This document shows, one piece after another, positions 17,901 through 26,800 of a DNA stretch of 64,000 nt. Made by a program: the position numbers and the translations under genes. The number at the start of each line of letters is the position of its first letter. The stretch's first letter is position 1. Under the pieces are notes generated by a model, which saw nothing but the letters and a program-made list of their open reading frames with translations, searched no databases and was not told the DNA's origin. This DNA is from Dietzia sp032248695 (lineage in GTDB: Bacteria; Actinomycetota; Actinomycetes; Mycobacteriales; Mycobacteriaceae): assembly GCF_032248695.1 (NCBI RefSeq), contig NZ_JAVHXC010000002.1:1-64000 (forward strand). The letters run 5' to 3'.

Positions 17901-20900
17901 CGAGGCCGAGCCCGCCGAGCTGCGATGCGACGTGTGCCACAACGCCACGCCCGCGGCCGCCCCGGTCCGTGACGTGGTGGAGGGCGCCCCGTGCCTCACC
18001 GTGGACTGCTCCGGGCATCTGCGGGTGGAGCAGATCGACACCCGCAATTACTACCGGCGCCTCTACCACTCCCGCGACAGCCGCTCGGTGGTCGCGCGCG
18101 AACACACCGGCCTGCTGCAGCCCGCCGAGCGGGCGCTGATCGAGACCCAGTTCAAGTCCGCCTCCGACGCCCCCGGTGCGCCCAACGTGCTGGTGGCCAC
18201 CCCCACCCTGGAGATGGGCATCGACATCGGTGACCTGTCCTCGGTGATGCTCTCCTCGCTGCCCGGTTCCGTGGCCCGCTACGTGCAGCGGGTGGGCCGC
18301 GCGGGACGCCTCACCGGCAACTCCCTCGTGGTGGCGCTGGTCCAGGGCCGCGGTGCCGCACTGCCAGTGGTGCACGACCCGCTCTCGCTCATCAACGGCA
18401 GCGTCCAGCCCCCGGCGGCGTTCCTCTCGGCCGCCGAGATCCTGCGACGGCAGTTCATCGCCCACGCGATCGACAGCCTGGTGACCGAGGGCATCAGCCC
18501 CGTCGACAAGCAGGCGCGAGTTGTCTTCTCCTCGCACCCCGGGTCGTTCCTCACCGTCTTGCGCACCGAGCTGCCCGCCCGGGTCCCGGCGATGCTCGAC
18601 CGGTTCCTGGCCAGCCTCGGCTCCCACGTGGGCGAGGCCGCCGCCCGCGACCTGCGGGAGTGGGGCACGGGAGTCACCGCCGACGGTGACCCGGCCCCGG
18701 TCACGCTGGACTCGAGCCTCAAACTCGCCGGCGACCGCTGGCGGACCGACTACGCCGAGCTGGCCTCCCGGCTCGACGCATTGGACGCGGTATTGGACGG
18801 CCTCCGCGAACGCGCCGAGAGCCCCGGCGCCACCGATCAGGAGAAAGACGACCTGCGCGCGGCCCAGGCCTCCCGCAAGGCCACCGTGGCCCAGAAGACC
18901 GCCCAGCGCGACGAGTACTGGATCGGCGCCCTCGAACGCTACGGGCTGCTGCCCGGTTACCAGCTCCTCGACGACACCGTGGACCTGCAGGCATCCATCA
19001 CCACGTACGACCCCGACACCATGGAGTTCGACGCGACCTCGGCGACGTTCACCCGGTCGATCTCCTCGGCCCTGACCGAACTCGCCCCCGGCAACTCTTT
19101 CTACGCCGATCGGATGCGCATCGAGATCTCGGCCGTGGACATGGGAGCCGACGGCGACGCCGTGGAACGCTGGCGGGTCTGCCCCGCCTGCAGCTATGCC
19201 CGCACGGAGGTCGCCGGCACCGGTCCCGGCTCCTGCCCCGCGTGCGGGGCCGCCGGGTTCGCCGACACCGACCAGGTTCTCGACGTGGTGCCCCTGCGTA
19301 CGGTGTCCGCGCAGGTCATGCGCGACTCGGCCACCGTCGACGAACGGCATGACGAACGTCGTCGTCGTCGTTACTCCGTGGCCCGCACCCTCGCCTGGGA
19401 CCCCACCGACGCCGCCCCCGCCTGGTTCGTGGACAACAACGGGTTCGGCGCCCGCTACCTGCGGCGCGCCGACATCCGGTGGATCAACCTCGGCACCGGC
19501 GCCGGGAGCACGCGACTCATCGGCGGCACCCAACCGTCCGCGCCCCAGTTCCGCGTGTGCGGCTATTGCGGGCACCTCGACTCCGAGGCCGGCGCCAACA
19601 GCCGCCGCGACCACCGACCCTGGTGCCCCCACACCACCGCGTCCGAAGAACCCAGCGTCCACGTCTCCCTGGGACGGGCCCTGGCCACCGAAGGGGTGCT
19701 GCTCTATCTCCCACCCGCGGTGTCCACGTACGACACCATGGTGCTTCCCAGCCTCACCGCCGCCCTGCGGCTCGGGTTCCGGCGCGTCCTGGGCGGCGAC
19801 CCCAGCCACCTCGACGTGGCCACCGTCACCGTCCCCCAGGTGGGCAAGCCCTCCCCCGCGCTCCTGCTGCACGACACCGTGCCCGGCGGCACCGGCTACC
19901 TGGCGGACTTCACCACGCCCGAACGCGTGTGGGACCTGCTCCACACCGCCTATCTCGCCGTGCGCGACTGCTCCTGCGCCGACGAGAACCGGCTGGCCTG
20001 CCCGCGCTGCCTGCTGGCCCACGCCAGTAGCGGCGAGGCCGACCGCACCTCCCGCGCCGCCGCGGAGAGTGCCCTGCTCGCACTCCTGCGCGGGGCCGAT
20101 AAGGACGACGACTCAGAACCAAAACGCGACGACTGGACGGTGGTCACCACCCAGACGATCGACACCGAGGGCGACTCCGCGCTGGAGGTGCGCTTCCGGC
20201 ACGCGCTGCGGACATCCCTCGAGGACGCGGGCGGCACCATCACCACCGTGCCCGACGGCAAATACACCGCCCTGCGCATCCGGATGCCCGGTTCGCGGCT
20301 CACCTGGATGCTCCGGGCCCAGAACCACATCCACGAGGCCGGGACGACGCCCGACTACGTGCTCGAGGCCGACGACCCGCACCAGATGAGGTTCGCCGTC
20401 TACACCGACGGCTACACCTACCACGCCAGCCCCGTGCACAACCGGGTCGACGACGACGCCGGCAAGCGCGCCGCGCTGCGCGACCTGGGCTGGATCCCCT
20501 GGGCCGTCACATACGCCGACCTCGAGGAGCACGACTCGGCCGGGCCGCCGGCGACGTGGGAGCACCAGAACTTCGTCAAGGCCTTCGCGGCGCCGCTAGG
20601 GATCTCCCCGGGGCTCCTCAACGACGCCGCCAAGGACCCCGTGAGCGTGCTCGCGCGCATCCTCACCGATCCCACGCCCGACGTGTGGCGGAACGTCGGG
20701 CACGCGAGTGCTGCGTACTGGTTCGCCACCGGCGACCGCGTGAAAGCGCGGTCCGAGCACGCCCGGCGGTTCGCGCAGCTCGTGGTGCAGGGGCATCCGC
20801 GACAGCCGTCCTCCCTGAACGCCGAGCTGGTGATCGACGACTCCGACCGTGCCGTGGCGAGCGACGGGTACCGCGAGGACTGGCAGTGGTGGCTGCGCGT

Positions 20901-21480
20901 GGCCAACCTGCTCTCGCTGCGCGGACAGAACACGGCGATCGGGACGCGGCGCGGCGTCGCACGGGCCGAGGACATCGAGGCCGAGCTGAAGGCGATGGTC
21001 GCAGAGTCGGAGGGGGCCGGGGCTGTCGAGACGGAAAGTGCGGAATCTGCGGCCGGCGGGGTGTCGGTGGCCGGCGAGATGTCGGTGGCCGATCCGGGTG
21101 CCGGGGTCCCTGCCGCGGGCGACGCCGACGGTTCGACGGGTCCGGGTGTCGACGAGTTGCCCGAGCCGTGGCGCGAGCTCGCCGAGGAGATCGACCCCGA
21201 CGACCCCGACGCCGAGGTCGAGAGCGCGCTGATCCGGGCGCTGGCCGAGGCGGACGTGCCGTTGCCCGACTACGGCGAGGAGGTCCACGGCGTGATCGCC
21301 AACGTCTCCTGGCCGGACGCGCGGATCGCGGTGTTCGTGTCGCAGTCGTCGGATAAGGTCCGGCCGATCGCCGAGGCGGGCTGGACCGTGATCGACGCCG
21401 GAATCGAGAACGGGGACCCCGTGGCCGCGGCCGCGGCGGTCAGAGACGCGCTGGCGCAGCGCGGCGGAGAGAGGGCTTGA
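14965..21480 (+). CDS. Giant DUF1998-type DEAD/DEAH helicase with nuclease-like tail (DrmA-DrmB/DruE-like)
   Basis: This 2171-aa SF2 helicase has Walker A TGTGSGKTE near residue 114 and motif II DEFH near 245. Motifs V/VI are MGIDIGDLSS and QRVGRAGR (about 1083-1113). Several zinc-ribbon-like CxxC pairs occur (YCRHCG, RTCPACG, LRCDVC, VCPACS, SCPACG, VCGYCG). A DUF1998-like segment includes VPGGTGYL (about 1636) and the Cys cluster CSCADENRLACPRCL (about 1670). A later region, PDYVLEAD...FAVYTDGYTYH...KRAALRDLGW (about 1795-1850), looks like a VSR/PD-(D/E)XK fold, as at the C-terminus of DruE proteins. The last 200 residues are acidic. The layout fits either a DrmA+DrmB fusion or a DruE homologue. 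The GTG at 14965 overlaps the methyltransferase stop, implying coupling. Confidence 0.85.
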   Translation: MSALLPLQAAEQLKDGIAEFLSTTFALSDKSTLSALTEFVSSPGTGMFHGPYVRTRMPFTPATDGATEALDWTPTTFPFRPYVHQAQAFARLSSKPSPDSTEPWRRPDPTLVVTGTGSGKTESFLYPVLDHARRARAQGIRGVKALMLYPMNALATDQAERLTRLLTTEPALSGLTAGLYTGEASGSGRTTVSEAGLITDRATMREDPPDLLLTNYKMLDQLLLRAEDADIWRISAAGLQYVVLDEFHTYDGAQGTDVALLLRRLGLVVGTHLDAATTSLVPRTEADRARPLGRITPVATSATLGDDGDTTAVRTFAATVFGEDFPPESVLTESRLTVDQWTGLAADGRIPVETAVSRAVMAELDQAIREQTESGDDPAEATFTEVAARVWGLTPDAGMDDAVEALRRHELTARILAHSSRAVSITDLTAAVLPADHGRSPAEAETFLVHVLGAMSHVRAVVTAADPNAGRRLPSIEAHLWVRELSRLDRAVQSRVAFHWHDDGPDLAAAASREDHGFGDRDYLPAIYCRHCGRAGWMTAFESGTEKPVFEPAAIRRQSVNDPSANRALIAADQEVSAAHDAELPLSQVRVSRDSGTSLMWLDPTQATLHGADAHDASEQDDRIVPVLLHTGLAAKENSERRTCPACGTRDSIRFIGSAVATLLSVALSNLFGLRGLDPADKRTLVFSDSVQDASHRAGFVQARSHAFALRTAITTALDGGEAFLDDLSRDVVAGAESPVERYHLLHPSIVERATFTAFWDPTATAAQRRSAPRRVRERLLFDLCLEFGLRSTVGRTLALTGTAVPSVNIPSAALLVTARRVWDSLAVQSTLTEAEPWDTDLEAWARIIVERIRQRGGINHPWLATYLSADGNTFHLTNRRARARGVPGFPVGGWPTFPRVGSTLAKDRYRDGTDAVASNRSWYARWTARHLGVTPDSAQKLVATLMEHLAADAHLEAVTTESGATIYALDPARILVATEAEPAELRCDVCHNATPAAAPVRDVVEGAPCLTVDCSGHLRVEQIDTRNYYRRLYHSRDSRSVVAREHTGLLQPAERALIETQFKSASDAPGAPNVLVATPTLEMGIDIGDLSSVMLSSLPGSVARYVQRVGRAGRLTGNSLVVALVQGRGAALPVVHDPLSLINGSVQPPAAFLSAAEILRRQFIAHAIDSLVTEGISPVDKQARVVFSSHPGSFLTVLRTELPARVPAMLDRFLASLGSHVGEAAARDLREWGTGVTADGDPAPVTLDSSLKLAGDRWRTDYAELASRLDALDAVLDGLRERAESPGATDQEKDDLRAAQASRKATVAQKTAQRDEYWIGALERYGLLPGYQLLDDTVDLQASITTYDPDTMEFDATSATFTRSISSALTELAPGNSFYADRMRIEISAVDMGADGDAVERWRVCPACSYARTEVAGTGPGSCPACGAAGFADTDQVLDVVPLRTVSAQVMRDSATVDERHDERRRRRYSVARTLAWDPTDAAPAWFVDNNGFGARYLRRADIRWINLGTGAGSTRLIGGTQPSAPQFRVCGYCGHLDSEAGANSRRDHRPWCPHTTASEEPSVHVSLGRALATEGVLLYLPPAVSTYDTMVLPSLTAALRLGFRRVLGGDPSHLDVATVTVPQVGKPSPALLLHDTVPGGTGYLADFTTPERVWDLLHTAYLAVRDCSCADENRLACPRCLLAHASSGEADRTSRAAAESALLALLRGADKDDDSEPKRDDWTVVTTQTIDTEGDSALEVRFRHALRTSLEDAGGTITTVPDGKYTALRIRMPGSRLTWMLRAQNHIHEAGTTPDYVLEADDPHQMRFAVYTDGYTYHASPVHNRVDDDAGKRAALRDLGWIPWAVTYADLEEHDSAGPPATWEHQNFVKAFAAPLGISPGLLNDAAKDPVSVLARILTDPTPDVWRNVGHASAAYWFATGDRVKARSEHARRFAQLVVQGHPRQPSSLNAELVIDDSDRAVASDGYREDWQWWLRVANLLSLRGQNTAIGTRRGVARAEDIEAELKAMVAESEGAGAVETESAESAAGGVSVAGEMSVADPGAGVPAAGDADGSTGPGVDELPEPWRELAEEIDPDDPDAEVESALIRALAEADVPLPDYGEEVHGVIANVSWPDARIAVFVSQSSDKVRPIAEAGWTVIDAGIENGDPVAAAAAVRDALAQRGGERA

Positions 21481-21481
21481 G

Positions 21482-23878
21482 ATGGCGACCATCACGCTGA
21501 TCAACAAGAAGGAGAACCTCGACGGTTCTCTGCGCAAGCGCGTGTTCGACATGCTCTCCAAGCTGCAGGCCGACGACACCGCGGTGGGCGCGCACGTGGA
21601 GCCCATCAAGAACGCCGTGGACGGCCGCATCCGATCGGTACGGGTCAACGACAAGTTCCGGGCCCTGGTCTTCAAGATCGACGGCGGCGCCGAGACCCAC
21701 TACGTCTATGTGGGTACCTACCCACACGACGACGCCTACGACGCCGCCGCGACCATGCAGCTCCGGGTCAATCCGGTCAACGGCGTGCTCACCCTCGTCC
21801 GCGAACAGGCCGCGGCGCTCGATGCGAAGCTGGCCGCCGAGCAGGCCAAGAAGGCCGCCGCACTCGAGGCCGCGGCCAAGGCCGGGCAGGTAACTGAGGA
21901 TGGGGCCGCGACCGGGGGCGCGGAGACGGAGTCCGGTCTTGGTCCCGAGGCGTCGGCACCGGCTGAGTCGGCCCCGGTCGCCGCGGTGGTCGAGGACCCG
22001 ACCCCCGACTTCGCGGCGAACGGGATCGACGCCGACGTCCTCGCGCGCGAACTGGGGATCGACCCCGCCGTCTCCGGTCCGGCGCTGGCGTCCACGACCC
22101 TGTCGGAACTCGAGGCCGCGCTCCAGGCGGCAGCCCCGTGGGAACGCGACGCCCTCCTCGGGCTGGCGGTGGGCTACTCCCTCGACCAGGTCCGCGACGA
22201 GCTGCGGCTCGGCGCCACGGCCGACGACGCCGAGGTGTCCGACCCCGACACTGACGAGTTCATCCGCGCGGTCACCGCCCCGGCCGCACGGATGCAGTTC
22301 ACGTTTCTCGGCAGCGGCGGCGACTCGACCGACGTCATGCGCGAGATCATCGAGAACGGTGACTTCGAGGCGTGGACCACCTTCCTTCACCCCTCGCAGG
22401 AGGTGCTGGCGACCCGCTACCGCAACGGCGCCTACCGCGTCTCCGGCGGCGCGGGCACCGGCAAGACCGTGGTGGCGTTGCACCGTACCCGCGCCCTGGC
22501 GACCCGATCGCTCACCGGTGCCCCCGCCGAGTACTCGGCCGACGCCCCCACCCCTCGGGTGCTGCTCACCACTTTCACCCGGGTCCTGGCGGCCTCGCTT
22601 TCGGCGCAGCTCAAGATCCTCGACGCCGGCCTGTCCCGTGCCCCGGCCATCGGTGACGACGGCGTAGCCGTGGCCGGTATCGACCAGACCGCCATGACCG
22701 TGCTGAACCGGGCCACACCCGCCCAACTCGCTGCCGCCGGGCCCGCCGTCATCGGCCAGTCTCTCTCCTCGGTCCCCTCCCCGCTGAGCGACCACGATGA
22801 GCGCGAGCTGTGGTTCGAAGCCGTCGAGCGGGCGGCGGTGAAGCCCGAGGGCGCGACCGCGAGCCCCGAGTTCCTCCGCGGGGAACTGGAGACCGTCGTC
22901 CTGGCGCAGGGCATCACCACCAAGGCCGGCTACCTCAAGGCAGACCGCGGCGGCCGGGGCACGCCGCTGAACCGCAAGGCCCGCACCGCGGTGTGGTCCG
23001 CGATCGAGTCCTACCTCGCCATCACCCGTCGCGAGAACAAGCAGACCTTCCAGGTGCTCGGGTGCCTCGCCGCCGCCGTGCTCGACGGGATCGCCGACGC
23101 CGGCGGGGGACGGCTGCTGGACCACGTCGTGGTGGACGAGGCGCAGGACTTCCACGTCGGTCACTGGCGGTTGCTGCGGGCGCTCGTCGCAGAGGGCCCG
23201 AACGACCTGTTCATCGCCGAGGACGGCCACCAGCGGATCTACGGCCGCCCCACCGTGCTGTCCCACTACGGGATCAACATCCGCGGCCGGGCCTCGCGGC
23301 TCACCCTGAACTACCGCACCACCGACGAGAACCTGCGCTTCGCGATGGGCATCCTCGCCGGCGAGACGTTCGTCGACACCGACGGCGAGTCGGAGAACCT
23401 CACCGGCTACCGCTCGGCCCGCAGCGGTCCCGCGCCGCAGGTGGGCCATGCCGACACCCTCCGTGGCGAGCTCGACATCGCTGAGGGTCACATCCGCTCC
23501 TGGCTGGCCGAGAACCCCAAGGCGTCGATCGGCGTGCTCACCCACAACCGTCGGGACGTGGACCGGATCATCGACGGGCTCGAGTCCCGCGGCATCGAGA
23601 TCAGCTCCGGGGAAGGCTCGGGCGTGCACGTGACCACCATGCACTCGTCCAAGGGGATGGAATTCACCCACGTCGTGCTGGCCCGCGTGAGCGAGGGGAC
23701 CGTCCCCGCGCCCGTCCGCCACGGACTGACCGACGAGGACCGGGAGCACCTGCGCAGGCGTGAGCGGTCCCTGCTCTACGTGGCCGCGTCCCGGGCCCGC
23801 GATCAGCTCGTCGTCACAACCGGGGCCCAGCCGTCACCACTCCTACCCGGCATCTCCACGGAGGACTCCGCATCGTGA
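21482..23878 (+). CDS. UvrD-like SF1 helicase with N-terminal RelE-like domain
   Basis: This 798-aa protein has two parts. Residues 1-105 resemble a RelE/ParE-fold toxin domain: LRKRVFDMLSKLQ, then IRSVRVNDKFRALVF, then YVYVGTYPHDDAY. After an Ala/Glu-rich linker and a helical segment, residues 315-798 are a UvrD/REP helicase. It shows Walker A GGAGTGKT (about 321), motif II VVDEAQDF (about 551), the LNYRTT motif, TTMHSSKGMEF, and YVAASRARDQL. The start has a purine-rich GGAGAGAGGG upstream and lies one base after the preceding stop. The RelE-like part is unlikely to be a free toxin, since no antitoxin gene adjoins it. It may instead bind nucleic acid or ribosomes (inference). Confidence 0.85.
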   Translation: MATITLINKKENLDGSLRKRVFDMLSKLQADDTAVGAHVEPIKNAVDGRIRSVRVNDKFRALVFKIDGGAETHYVYVGTYPHDDAYDAAATMQLRVNPVNGVLTLVREQAAALDAKLAAEQAKKAAALEAAAKAGQVTEDGAATGGAETESGLGPEASAPAESAPVAAVVEDPTPDFAANGIDADVLARELGIDPAVSGPALASTTLSELEAALQAAAPWERDALLGLAVGYSLDQVRDELRLGATADDAEVSDPDTDEFIRAVTAPAARMQFTFLGSGGDSTDVMREIIENGDFEAWTTFLHPSQEVLATRYRNGAYRVSGGAGTGKTVVALHRTRALATRSLTGAPAEYSADAPTPRVLLTTFTRVLAASLSAQLKILDAGLSRAPAIGDDGVAVAGIDQTAMTVLNRATPAQLAAAGPAVIGQSLSSVPSPLSDHDERELWFEAVERAAVKPEGATASPEFLRGELETVVLAQGITTKAGYLKADRGGRGTPLNRKARTAVWSAIESYLAITRRENKQTFQVLGCLAAAVLDGIADAGGGRLLDHVVVDEAQDFHVGHWRLLRALVAEGPNDLFIAEDGHQRIYGRPTVLSHYGINIRGRASRLTLNYRTTDENLRFAMGILAGETFVDTDGESENLTGYRSARSGPAPQVGHADTLRGELDIAEGHIRSWLAENPKASIGVLTHNRRDVDRIIDGLESRGIEISSGEGSGVHVTTMHSSKGMEFTHVVLARVSEGTVPAPVRHGLTDEDREHLRRRERSLLYVAASRARDQLVVTTGAQPSPLLPGISTEDSAS

Positions 23879-26800
23879 CAGACGCGAGCAGCACCGGCAC
23901 GTACACCTGGCGGCTCGCGTTCCCCTTCTGGGATCAGGTCGTCGAACAGGTTCCCGTGTCCGGCGGCGCTCTCGTCGCCGAGACCTCCCCGGAGGACCGC
24001 GTCGAGACGGTTCTCGAACTCGCCTCGGCGTTCCGGGGGGCCGGGGACGCCGCGCTCGGCGAGATCTATCCGCTCATCCCGTCCCAGTTCGGCCTGGTGG
24101 TGGATTCCGCGAAACCGCCAGAGACATTCGCCGCTCTCGCCGTCCGGCCCTCTCAGGACGTCACCACCCCTCTCACGCGAGCCGACGGGCGCCGACTCCA
24201 CCGCACCCTCTCCCAGGTCAACGCCGCGGCCGCGGCGGTGCCCGAACCCACCTGGCCCCGGGATCCCGTCCTGCGGGCGGTGAGCAGCGCGGTGTTCGCG
24301 CTCCCGCCCGAGAGGTTCTACGCACTCATCGACATACGGCTCAGGGGCGGCGACGCCGACGCCGCGAGCGCGTACGTCAACCGGGAATTCCAGGACGACC
24401 TCGACACCATTCTCGAGGCCGCCGTCGCCGAGGCGCGTGAGGCCGCGGACTCACCGGAGATGAGGCACTGGCTGGAGACCCTCATCTCCCCGGACGGCAA
24501 CGTCGCCCTGTCCACCCATCCGCAGCTGCGCCGACGCTTGGGGTTACTCGACGTGACCCTCGCCCAAGCGGTGGAACTCCTCGTTCACGACGTGGGGGAC
24601 CTCTCCACCGAGACGGATCATCCCGCACCGCCGCAGGAAACAACGCCGGCAGAGACCGTCAGCACTGTCCGCCCCGGTACCTCGACCCCGACAGGCGATT
24701 CCCCACTTACCGGCCTGGAGGAGGGTGGCGCGCCCACCGGAGAGGAGCCGGTACTCGCTCAACCAACCCACGCGGTCACGCCACCTGCGGACGAGGATTC
24801 GACGGACGCTGATACCAGCGCGATCCGCCCGCACGAGCACGCCACCCCCACGTCCGGTGGCCCTCATCCCGGGCTAAACCTGACGTCGGACGACGACCTC
24901 GACGCGTGGGAAGCCGCGCTGCGCGACAGGTTGGCCGAAGCCACGCTCGCCGTGGACACCGACCTGTCCGCGGTGGAACTCGACGTCCTTCTGGACGTGT
25001 ACGGCGACCGTTACCGCCTGTCACGCGGGCGGGGCACCACCGTCGCCCAGATCGCCCACCACTTCCCCGCCGCCACGCTCATGTCCCTGGTGGGCATGGC
25101 GTCCATCGGTCTCGAGGACAACACCTATTGGGACCGGTACTGGGGCCGACTAAAGGTCGAGCACGGCAACAACGACGAGAATCACCTCCGGCACCTCGTC
25201 CTCCCGCTGCTGGAGAAGTTCGGGTTGGACCCGATCGAGGGCCTGTCGAAGTCCAGTCACGTCCAGCGCCTTGCGATCCATGCCGGCACCCCGGCGGCCA
25301 GTGCGGGCCGACTCATCGAGGTGCTCAGCACCTACATCGGCTCGGTCTCCTCACGTGACACCCAGCCCTTCGTCGACTGGGTGCGGCAGCCGGGACAGGA
25401 GCACGTCTTCGAGCGCCTGGACTACCCCACCAGGAACTTCGTCCGCTACAGCGGAGCACGCGGCGCCGAGCTGCTGGGCGAGATGGCCCGCATCGTGGCC
25501 GAGATCGCCGAGAACCCAGCCTCCGACGCTTCCACGCTAACCACCGACCAGACATTCCTTCCCGAGTTGCTCGTCGATCCACTCCGTCGGGCACTCCAGG
25601 ATGCGGACGTCTCCGGATCGGTCCGCTCGCAGCGCCGGAGGTCGCGGCTCTCGCCCACCCTCCACCTGGAGGCGGACGATTCGATGGTGGTACGGATCCC
25701 GGCCCCCTCGAGCCACACCTCAGCTCCGTGGACTGTCACGCTGGACAACCACGTGGTTCGGGTCGCGGCCGAGAAGTTCAGCAGCGATCGATCAGTCGAG
25801 GTCCCGCTTGAACACCCCACCCGCCGTGTCGTGGTGACGCATCCCTCCCTGACGCACCCGATCGAACTCCGTCTTTACGACGCGTCCAAGCCACTCATTC
25901 TCTTCACCACGCAGGGCGAACACATCCCGGACACCGCGCGCCTGCCCAGGTCGGAAGTGCTCACGGTCCTGCCGGGCGATCTCACCGTTCTGGGCGAGCA
26001 TCCCCACGCACCCCGCGTGATCGACGAGTTCGGCGCGCCCCTGGGCTGGGACGGTTGGACCATCCGCCAGTGGGATCTCACTGAGACCACCTCGCTGCGG
26101 ACTCGGACCTCCCAGGACGAGGTACGCGACCTCCCGGTGGGCAGCCAGGCGCTTCCTGCTCTCTTCGACGAACCCGACGACCCGCTCCCCGTTCTCCCCG
26201 GGGTGTTCAGCGAGAAGCTCCCCGTTCTGCACGACCGTCCGTGGATCGTGCTGCCTGCCCTCGGTGGGTCCGAGGCGACGTGGACGATCCGGTATCGGCG
26301 AGCCGGCGCCACGGAATGGGTCGTCCAGGGCGACTACATCTCTCCGGATGGCGGCGAGGTCCCCCTGTTCGCTGACGAACCCGCACAGCTCGGCCGCTTC
26401 GACGTGCGTGTCACGGGACCCTTCGGCGCGAGGTTCGAGACGAGCGTCTTCGTCGCGGAGGGGCTGGAGATCGCCTACGACGACACGCTCCGCATCCCCA
26501 CCGACAACGGACTTACCGAAGTCACCGCCACGGTCTGGTCCGACGACCCGATTCTGGTGGTGCTCGACCCGAACCTGCATTTCGGTCCCGACGATTCCAA
26601 GCGGCCACTCCGTATCCGTCGGGGAGCAGCTTCCGAAATGGTCACCGTCCGGCCCCCGCGGATGGAATTCCGGATGACGCCGGTCGGCGGCGTTCCCTCA
26701 TGGAGCGACAGGCAGATCGGGCGTCGCCCGGACGACTTCACCGGAGCAGTACTCGCCGTCCGCGGAATACCCGAGGACATCGACGTGGTGGCAGAAGTCC

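Noticed and set aside
17092..20022. 976-codon minus-strand frame opposite the giant helicase
   Set aside because: It is low-complexity Gly/Val/His composition antisense to a well-supported gene, so it is a shadow.
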